From Apiosordaria backusii (lineage: Eukaryota > Ascomycota > Sordariomycetes > Sordariales > Lasiosphaeriaceae), in the NCBI GenBank assembly GCA_030549205.1, contig JAUKTV010000002.1, positions 2,232,001-2,296,000 on the forward strand: a stretch of 64,000 bases of DNA, written 5' to 3'. Shown one piece after another: positions 56,340 to 64,000 of the stretch. Each line of letters begins with the position of its first letter. Positions within the stretch are counted from its first letter, which is position 1. The notes below the pieces were generated by a model. The model made no database searches, had not been told where the DNA came from, and saw only the letters and a list, made by a program, of their open reading frames with translations. Position numbers and translations under genes: made by a program.

Positions 56340-57392
56340 TTACTCCAACCTCCCCATCAACCCCCTCCTCACCTTGACATTCACCACCCCTCCCACCCCA
56401 AAAGCGGGCACGATCCTGCATATCCTCGCCGCCGTGCTCACCCCCCAGTTCCTCGCTACTTGTTTTATCCTTTCCGCTCTTGACACCCCCGGCCGGTTGT
56501 AGATATCCAACCCCCACAAGTGCGCCGGCGTGCTAAAAACCTGCACCGCGGCCGGCGCGGCGAACTGCGCCATCGTTTGCCCCGACGGTCCGGATTTCTT
56601 CCAGCTCTCACTCAACCCCTGCTCGATTTTTGGTCCGAGCAATCCGGGAACATTAAACGAGGCGAAAATGGTCATGCAATCTCGCACTGCAAACAAAATG
56701 TACGTGGGAAGGGTGACTGGTCTGGCAATACCGGGGGGACCGAAGAGGCGGGCAAAGACTTGGTCTTTGTAGATGCCTAACGCGATGTTGGCGGTGGAGG
56801 GGGCGAAGAACTTGCCTGGGCCGGAGGAGACGTGGGTGGGGGGGAGGGATTGGGTGGTGGAGAGGTAGGTGTCTAGCGTGTTGGCGGTTAGGTAGGTGCC
56901 GCCGTAGACGGCGAAGATGAGGGCGAAGGGTTTGGAAAAGAGGATGGTTTTGGGGGAGGTGAGGAAGGTGGTGAGGGAGGTGCGGAGGGAGGTTAGGAAG
57001 GGGGAGCGGCCGGAGGCGTTTTCCATTATTGATCTTGTGGGGGAGGTTAGTTATGGGAGGGAATAATAAAAGAGGGGGATTGGGGGAAAAACATACCGGT
57101 CAATGATGGAGATTATGGGGGCTACGAGGACGGCTGCTGAGGCTGCGGAGATGAGGTCGGTGCCGAGACGGAAAGGGAGGTTTTTAGTGTTCCATTTTGA
57201 GGCTTGTTCGCTTGGGGGGACATTGCCTATTGTGGAGGTGGTAGTTTTGGCGTCCATGATGGCGGTTGCGGTGGTAGTGAGGGGGAGGGGTGATGTTGCG
57301 ACTGCGCCAACGACTGCGGAAGCGGCCTTTGCTGCTACTATCTGAGGTGATTTGAGAGCTTCCAAGCCGCTGTTTAATCCACCGTCCTTCAT
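56340..57392 (-). CDS. Conserved fungal membrane protein, probably mitochondrial
   Basis: Two exons: 57097..57392 and 56340..57033; 329 residues. Intron: donor GTATGT, branch AACTAAC, acceptor CACAAG, phase 2. Start MKDGGLNSGLEAL. Hydrophobic segments include LISAASAAVLVAPIISII, KPFALIFAVYGGTYLTAN, VTLPTYILFAVRDCMTIFAS and a Gly-rich end, AFGVGGVVNVKVRR. The pattern (helical hairpins, TPAHLWGLDIYNRP) fits an inner-mitochondrial-membrane family related in shape to carriers, but no carrier signature PxDxxR was found. Function unknown. Confidence 0.82.
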
Positions 57393-58865
57393 CTCAGACT
57401 TATTGAGTGAGATGTAATTAGGGGGTGTCACACAATTGATGTTTAAAAACAACAGACAGACAGACAATTGGTGAGTGAGGGGCGGCAGTGAGAGTGACAG
57501 GGCTGCCTTTATCCGTAAGAAAACAAAAAAATTGGGTTTTGCTGCGGAGACGGTTTGCCAAGCTTTCAAAAAGTGCAAAAGGTCGGGATCCAGTGGGATT
57601 TATTTGTCCGCGTGAGCAGGGAAGGGGGCGAAATGAGTCAAAAGAACTCAGATGAGAAGAAGAAAAGACGTGATCAAGTTGATGAGAGAACAGCCCCTCC
57701 ACGGCGGGATTGGTGACTTGGTATAGCAAACGCGTCGAAAGCGAATGGCTCCAGAACGTGCGTGGGATGAAAAGATTACACAGAAAGTTCAGCTCTCTGT
57801 TTTCTTAACACGGCAGCCTGGTTTTGAGCGGACAGTTACAAACAAAATGGCTCTAGAAGATAAAAGCTGATAAATCCATAAACATCGGGCATAGCTACCC
57901 CGTCGAGCTCTCGAGAGTAGCTCAAGTGAGCCAAGCTGCACAGCTCTCTCTGTTCCTTATCAATGTGTTGCAGTGACACACGGCAGAGAGACGGCCGAGT
58001 CAATTACGGAGTACTTGATGCCGAGATCGGAGTCGGCTATGCGCCTTGGCGCCAACGCCTGAGCCCGTGCATCCAGGCACACGCCAGGTTTCCCAGAGCT
58101 GTGGCTGGGCAGCTGGGGAAGTGGGGGCACCCACACATCACGACAAGCTTTCGTGGGGGTGCTGTGGCGCTGGTTTGGAGCTTGACTTCAACTTCATGTC
58201 TTTTTGGATTGATGGTTTTCATGTGTCTTCAGCTTAAAACATTGCAGAGAATTACAAACACGATGCGATGTGCCTTCCCGAGATACAGAGCTTTCTCTCT
58301 AAAACGCAAATATGCCCCCGTTCTCCAAACGGAAAGGCGCATCTTCAACGTTTTGAAGCTGTCTGTTGCTAACTTGATAAGGGGCTTGCTGTACTGTACT
58401 TTGTATTAAGAACTCTTTTAATGTATACCACTGACCTTAAGAGACGTGCCACGAATGGGTCGACACCTGCCCATAGTGTAACGAGACACAGACACGCCTT
58501 CTACTTTCCAAGGCTTCGAAACCATCTATGCCAATCTACTCAGCATTCCCTCTACTCCCTCGCGCGGATCAACTCACACCACCCCAGCTTTTCTCATCCG
58601 TACCCCCATCTCAGGTTCATATCCTTCGTCTGCAAGTCACAGGCCCATGCGCCTCCTCACCCCCTCGCGCCTCCTCGCCTCGTCGCTGGCAACCCCCCTG
58701 TCAAAGCCCGTCGTCTGCCAACGATCCCACCGCTGGATCGAGCGCTTGAAGTCTGTCTCGAGGAAGCGTAACTGGTTTTTGACATATCCCCAAATATTAT
58801 CTGACTCCTCAGACGTAGACTGCTCCAACATTCGGAGCTTGCGGTGACCTGGGGTATAATCACTC
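57393..58865. other. Intergenic, no gene seen
   Basis: 5' flank of the membrane-protein gene and beyond. A 148-codon plus frame at 57963-58409 lacks any family signal. Confidence 0.5.
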
Positions 58866-59175
58866 CAACATTGGCAACCAGCGACCCCGTGCGGGGATCT
58901 TTCTGGCGTGTGCCAGAGTCCTGGCACCGGTTTGTGGGCAGGAGGCCCCGTTGGGGGCTCTAGCTGGAAGCCAGCGGCTTCGCCGCGAGGAAGCGGACGG
59001 CTGCCATCGATCAACCATGATGACACCCACATTAGCAACCAGCGATCCCGTGCGGGGGTCTTTCTGGCAGGTGCCAGAGTCCCGGCACAGGTTTGTGTGC
59101 ATCAGGGCATCGTTGGGGGCTCTAGCTGGCAGCTGGACGGCTTCGCCGCGGCCGCGAGGAAAGGGATGGCTGCCG
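58866..59175. repeat. Two tandem ~161-bp GC-rich hairpin units
   Basis: Two direct copies (starting at about 58870 and 59031, period 161) share CAACCAGCGA, TCTTTCTGGC, GTGCCAGAGTCC, GGGGGCTCTAGCTGG and GGCTTCGCCGC. Each can fold into several hairpins: CCCGTGCGGGG, CTGGC(NNNN)GCCAG, GTGCC...GGCAC and CGG-CTTCG-CCG. Copies differ at scattered bases, some within stems with pairing kept. Could be a structured RNA or an uncharacterised repeat. Confidence 0.7.
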
Positions 59176-60257
59176 TTGCGAGCGCGCGCGGAGAGGGTTA
59201 GTTGGGCGGGAAGCGGTTCTTGTCGGCGACGTGCTAGAGGCGGTTCCCGGGCATAAGTCCGTCGGGGTCAGTTTTTCGTTGTGAACTTTCCACATGATTT
59301 CGCGAACGACTTCCTTGTGTTGGGTTTGTAGAGCATAGCGAAAGGCAGCGCTTATATCGCCCCGTCGCGGCGGCTGGAAATGAGCTTGCGCGTGCTGACG
59401 GTGGAAGTGTGATTCGCGGCGCCGCGGCGGTCGGCGGGACAGGTTGGTAGAATGGTTGCCCGAGATTGGCACCAGTCTTCATGCTGGGCATGAGACCTGT
59501 GGAGCGCTCGCGTGCCATGGCAGAGCGGTGGGCCTTGTTGCTTTTGGCCCGAACTTTGGCGACGTAGGTATTGTTGGAGCGGGAGGCAGCGAGTTTTGGT
59601 GGCTGTTTATCAGCTTGGACCGACTTATCGGGATCCAAAACGTGAGGCTATTTATATTCTGACTCGGTGAGATGTTACCTGAGATGGACCGCAAGCAAGG
59701 GGGTGCAATGGTTGCATTTCCCACTCCGAAGGAGCATCACCCTGCGGCTGGACTATGCCATGCGAACGAAGAGACGGTGGACGACGGACCACTTTGTGCG
59801 TTGCTTGATTGCGTCGTGGCAGATCTCTGTGTTGGATGGGTCTGTCGCCTTGAGAAAGCGAACTGCTGTGATTGTAAGCAAGGCTAGGTCTCAGCCTCAC
59901 TAAGAGCAAAAGGAGTTCCTGCTAGGCCGTATATATAAACAAAGAAGTAACACTTCATTCAACTTGCCGATGTTAAGCTTGCGATATCTCAGACAGAATC
60001 AGTCAAGGTAAGCGGTTTCGAGATCCCTTCCGCAGTTACTTTATATCGGAGCAAGAAGAATAAACATCATGATGCTAAGCAAGCATGTCAAAAATACACC
60101 ATCACACAATTGTTGTCATCAATACGCAGCAAGCCATTCCATGTATTGTCACACCAGTTGCTACCTAGACGCTATGCAAATGACCGGGTATCATTGAAAG
60201 ACAAACTCCAGTGACTCCATCCCATGCAATGCATTTCAAAGCAAACAGAAAAAGCAT
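59176..60257. other. Region with doubtful minus-strand coding remnant
   Basis: Two overlapping minus frames at 59122-59638 contain stretches that look coding (MARERSTGLMPSMKTGANLG; YALQTQHKEVVREIMWKV), but no start/splice model joins them and no family is recognised. Possibly a decayed gene. Confidence 0.3.
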
Positions 60258-61630
60258 CTAATCAGAGTCATCCGCAGAACAGCCCTTGGCCGCCGCCCGA
60301 GCCTTTCTTGCAGCCAACTCCGCCTGGAACCGACGTTCCTCCTCATCTTTCAAATCCTGCAACTTCTTATGCATGTCATCCATCTGTTCCATGTCAGTAC
60401 ATGCCATGTCAAATCAGGCAACATCAGACGTACCACTGTCTTCGCAATCTGAGTCATGTCGCTCCCCAACTTCTCCATGACTGCAAAGAAGTAACTTCTC
60501 GTGGCCCTCAAGCCGAATGTCCAACTCATCCAAACGCGATGTGACACTCTTGCGCACAAAATCAATATACCCGGTGGTATCATTTTGATCGTTGCGGGTC
60601 TGCCACTCTAAGAAGCGCAGTGACGCATCCACCTTGCGGATGCCAACGCCAGCCAAAAACGCAGCGGTACCGGGCTCCTCCCCTGCTTTCTCCGTAGCAA
60701 GTTTGGCGAGATCAGACGTGCAGGTGTCATCACCCATCAACTGATCGGCAATAACTCGAGGCTTCTTCGCAATCGCTAAAGACATAGCAGATGCCTGCAA
60801 AATATATGTGTCAGTTCAAGGTCAAGCGATGTAAAGCGGATATGTATGGGAGGGAAGATGCAGGATGGGGAATGTGGAATAAGGAATGAAGGACGACAAG
60901 GTATGAGGGATGAGAGATGAGGGATGAGAGATGAGGGATGAGGGATGAGGGATGAGGGATGAGGGATGAGGGATGATCAACTTACAGACGGGCAACCGGT
61001 AATAGCCAAAGCTTGAACCATGGCAGTCGACTCAGCGACTTCGTCGTCAAGAACCTGTCCACCCGTCAGCAACAGTGCACAAGACAATACAGCTGGTAAG
61101 TCACATCACAGATTGCCACCCATGGTCAGTCAGTGCTTGACTCTGACCCCGGCCGCCTCACGTCCCTTTTGAGGACGAGGACGGACGCGAAACGACACCG
61201 GTTAAGCACCCTCCCCAAGCGCTTCTAAGAAGTTCGGGAGGTAAGGTCAACCCATTGATGTCGATCAGACACCGCGTAAGCTAAGCCTACTAGGGCCGGC
61301 GAGCACACCCCACTACCGTATGTGGGGTTAGGCCAGTTGAAGTCACCTCGGAACAGTGGTTGCTGAGGTTGGCCCCAGCAACATCATTCAAGAACTGCAA
61401 ACCCATGCCAGTTACGGAAGAGTGAGACCACACAAGGCAAAATGTCCTCGGCAGCTCTGTGGACGCTCAAAGAGACATCCCTCGCAACGCGGCTGTGATC
61501 AAGGGCTTGAGGAGAATGTGAAGAGAAGATGTTCCATGTGAGGCTGGTTGGGCAAAGAACTGGGCAGGATGGCAAGGAGGATGTCGGATGGAAGACTTAC
61601 CATGTGGTCGCTCTTGTTGGAGGATGCCAT
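60258..61630 (-). CDS. CC4: small coiled-coil protein, one frame discontinuity
   Basis: Exons: 61601..61630 (MASSNKSDHM), 60986..61054 (VLDDEVAESTAMVQALAITG...), 60434..60794, 60258..60383 (MDDMHKKLQDLKDEEERRFQ ... stop). All outer junctions are phase 0 with GTAAGT/GTACGT donors and CTGAC branches; introns 546, 185 and 50 nt. Exon 3 is 361 nt, one base over a multiple of three: RKSVTSRLDELDIRLEGHEK is in one frame and FAVMEKLGSDMTQIAKTV in the next. Either one surplus base near 60490, or a cryptic 55- or 67-nt intron ending TTCTTTGCAG with a weak donor (GTTTGG or GTGTCA). No domain beyond helices and coiled coil. Divergent from CC5; same promoter block as CC1/CC2. Confidence 0.7.
60899..60975. 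repeat. GATGAGG heptamer microsatellite in a CC4 intron
   Basis: About ten copies of GATGAGG/GATGAGA, within the second intron of CC4. Confidence 0.85.
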
Positions 61631-61861
61631 GTTGGGACTTGGGGCAGTTGATGAAAGTCGAAGAGAGAGGAAGGGTCGAAGAGATGATGGTGGTGGTGAA
61701 GTGTCGAAGGTGGTATGCGGATGGTGAGAGAAGGAGAGTAAGCAGAGACATAGGAGGAGGAGGAGAGGTTGAATGCGAGTTAGACGGTCGGATCGAAGGT
61801 TCCTGCGAGGTCAAGTGTGGAAGGGAAGAATTCTTGGAGAATTGGGGTGGGAGGACCTGAA

Positions 61862-61901
61862 TATATACTGGTGGGTGGTGGGTCTGTGCACGCCTGCAAA
61901 T
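61862..61901 (-). promoter_or_regulatory. CC-family promoter block upstream of CC4
   Basis: Minus-strand sense: ATTTGCAGGCGTGCACAG (61884..61901) then TATATA (61862..61867), ~230 bp before the CC4 ATG. Further upstream, TGTTGTCATTGTTGATGCC resembles the CC2 upstream sequence. Confidence 0.75.
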
Positions 61902-62469
61902 CTCCCAGCAGTTGCAGACTGTCTGTGCTTATCTCGCGGGATGCTGTTGTCATTGTTGATGCCTTGTTTGCCTGCCTGTTGAGGCCTTTTTTCTCCGCCT
62001 GCTGGTGTAGGAGCAAGGTCGGTCACCAGTTGGGATGAATGATAACAAATGTGGGGCCGGCCGACCTTAGGGCTGCCTGCCGGACCCACATCTCCGGAGG
62101 TCAAAGATCACCATCGGATTGGATGGTATTTGGTATCTTTAAAAATGATAACAACAGAAAAGTCATTTCTTAAACAAAAACAGCCCGGCCTACCTTATCA
62201 ATGGGACCAAGAGCCTCGCTATCGACGTGGCGGTGTAGACTTGGTTGTTATCCTTGAAGTCTCCGAGATTTCGAGTGTAGTAGGCTTCCAGCGATCTCTG
62301 TCACCTTCTGTTTTGGACACTGAGTGAAATGGAAGGAGCAACTCGCAGGTTGTTTATCTTGTGAGGCCTTAGGCATCCGAAGTGTCGGCGTGTGTCTTTG
62401 GATGTAAAACTTTTCAAGCGACTCGCAATTTTCAATCTTTTTCACAAACACAACATCACAACTGTGAAA
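61902..62469. other. Divergent CC4 / CC5 intergenic region
   Basis: Distal CC4 promoter on one side, CC5 leader on the other. The 18-bp motif is not repeated toward CC5. Confidence 0.45.
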
Positions 62470-63259
62470 ATGGTCCGCAACCGCAGAGAGACGCGCGCCC
62501 CAAAGCGCCCAATTCCTTCCATCGCGTCGAAGAATTTTCTGAGGCGCCGCGAGAAGCGTGCTGCCGCCGCCGCCGCCGCCAACGGCTCCCCCTCGCCCAC
62601 CTCTCCCTCGCCCGCCTTCCCACCGCCCGCCGCTGCCCCCGAGGCCGAGTGCCCGCTCTCGCCTGGCACCGTCACAGGCTCGGATGAACTTGGTGGTTTG
62701 TCTGGTGAAAATGATCAAGTATGTAAATAATCGTGAATTTCCCCTGAACATTATGCCCATCCGCACATGCATTATTCCCATCTGTCCTAATCACATTCCT
62801 CCTATTCATCATGTCAGCCCACTAACGTGTATTCGGGAAATTCCAGACAACCCCTAGTACCAACCAGACCACCCCCATTGCCTCGACAGTCCAAGGACAA
62901 TCTGGAAAGCGGTACACCAAAGAGCAGCATCTGGCTAAGGAATTGCGCAGTCAGAACAAATACTTGATCAGGAAGTGCCGTCAATTGCATGATCAGGTCA
63001 CGAAGATGGAGCGTGAATACAAAAGGATGAAGGCCGATGGCAAGATTCGCCACGCCCGCTTCAGAACCAACGCCCAGCAGACCAACGAGGCCATAACCTA
63101 CCTGCTCGATAAGCAAGAAGGTGAGCATCGGGGCTGCTACAAGAACGTGAGTAATTTCCATCTTTGCTTTTGGATCATATGGACAGCGAGCTCATAAGTT
63201 TGGATGTATATCAGGCCACGGGCAATTGGGTCAAGTTTACTCCCAAGTTACCTTTGTGA
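62470..63259 (+). CDS. CC5: Arg/Ala/Pro N-terminus and coiled coil, intact
   Basis: Three exons: 62470..62718, 62847..63146, 63215..63259; 197 residues, all phase 0 (donors GTATGT, GTGAGT; branch CTAAC). Residues 1-83: basic start (RNRRETRAPKRP, LRRREKR), an Ala7 run, Ser/Pro-rich. Residues ~110-170: coil (HLAKELRSQNKYLIRKC, LHDQVTKMEREYKRMKADGK). The last exon begins ATGNWVKF right after Asn|; CC2's last exon begins ATGYHAIV after Asn| at the same intron phase, which supports common descent. Nuclear location is possible from the basic start; function unknown. Confidence 0.75.
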
Positions 63260-64000
63260 GACAAACAGCCGAGACATAAGGACATTGTGCTTTGGGATGT
63301 ATGGGAAAAAAGGCGTCTGGGGCTTGGGATTCTCAAGGGCAATATTGCTGATGCTCGATTCTTTCACTTATCATAATGCATTGTGGATGGCTGGCTAGGA
63401 AAGCGGAAGGTGCTTCTTAAGATGACGTCTCGGTTGATAATACATCATTGATTGGGATGGATACATCATCTACTGGATCACCACTTCTTGACTGTGCTAT
63501 ACGTCTTCCGGGCTGTGACATCAAAATTTCTTGTCGGATTTTATACAAATCTTTACTTATTTTGGTGAAAGCTAGATCACAGAATACCCCAAACAGCCGC
63601 GCTTGTTTTTCGCTCTGCCTAGCTGCTCTGCTCTGTATGTCTCCTGGGCTAGAGGGTTCATCTTATACGTTGTCAAAAGGTACGGTACTACTCGACATAT
63701 ATAAAGACCCTTCCGAGACCTGAACAACATGTAGGAAGAGATGGCATAGTGTGGCAAGGGCCTGGCATATGTTTGGCGTCAAATAGACCTTTTCGTCAGC
63801 ATAATACCTACAGCAGGTCTCTGTCACGAAAGAGTGAAAAAGAGTTAGCAAGCTTTCTGAGTTGTAAAACTCCATCATCTTATGTGATAGCAATAAAATA
63901 GATATGTCTAGGGGTTGACTTTAAGAGAACTTTAAGGTACACCAACAAAGACGTCGTACATCTCCTCTGTCACTTGTTTGAAGGGAGTTGACAGCCTGTT
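63260..64000. other. Intergenic to window end, no gene seen
   Basis: Short frames only, none with coding character. Confidence 0.5.

Noticed and set aside
57963..58409. 148-codon plus-strand frame
   Set aside because: No recognisable family and no conserved-looking segment.

Overview
This is nuclear DNA of a filamentous ascomycete, most likely a sordariomycete. The evidence is short introns (about 46-95 nt) with GTRNGT donors and CTRAC-type branch sites, plus fungus-specific families: Zn2Cys6 regulator, NB-ARC/TPR NLR, DUF3716, CmcJ/AsaB-like oxidoreductase, fungal APH-like kinase, CENP-B-like HTH and Bem1. No rRNA, tRNA or CRISPR was recognised. Many start positions given by simple ORF calling are not ATG, so starts and exons here were re-derived by hand.

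Layout. 1-1.3 kb: 3' part of a DUF3716 plus cupin gene. 3-31 kb is accessory: coiled-coil gene CC1, a truncated serine beta-lactamase-like copy, an NLR, a CmcJ/AsaB-like enzyme, a membrane protein, an aldo/keto reductase, two full beta-lactamase-like genes, an AT-rich minisatellite with a probable solo LTR, a D123 protein, a divergent Zn2Cys6/NmrA pair, a broken APH-like kinase and a small repeat protein. 31-39.6 kb: CC2, a PIF1-like helicase, CC3 and a TPR-like protein. 40.8-57.4 kb is mostly conserved housekeeping: CENP-B-like protein, Bem1, Thp3, Vps36 and a membrane protein, with a 5.2 kb near-empty gap. 57.4-64 kb: a tandem GC-rich hairpin repeat and the divergent coiled-coil pair CC4/CC5.

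Most interesting: five small genes (CC1-CC5) encode a basic, low-complexity N-terminus followed by a coiled coil, and most have unusually long introns. Three of them (CC1, CC2, CC4) carry the same promoter block: an 18-bp motif ATTTGCARGYGTGCACAG with a TATA box just downstream. This looks like a co-expressed, locally duplicated, fast-evolving family without a recognised domain. CC2 has an in-frame TAG inside its coil; CC1 and CC4 have frame discontinuities.

Data caution: five frame breaks, in four genes, are each repaired by one extra G/C in or beside a G/C run, so homopolymer undercalling in the assembly is suspected. Breaks in CC2 (substitution), CC4 and the APH-like gene do not fit that explanation. 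Many genes also switch from C-rich codons in their 5' half to G-rich codons in their 3' half.
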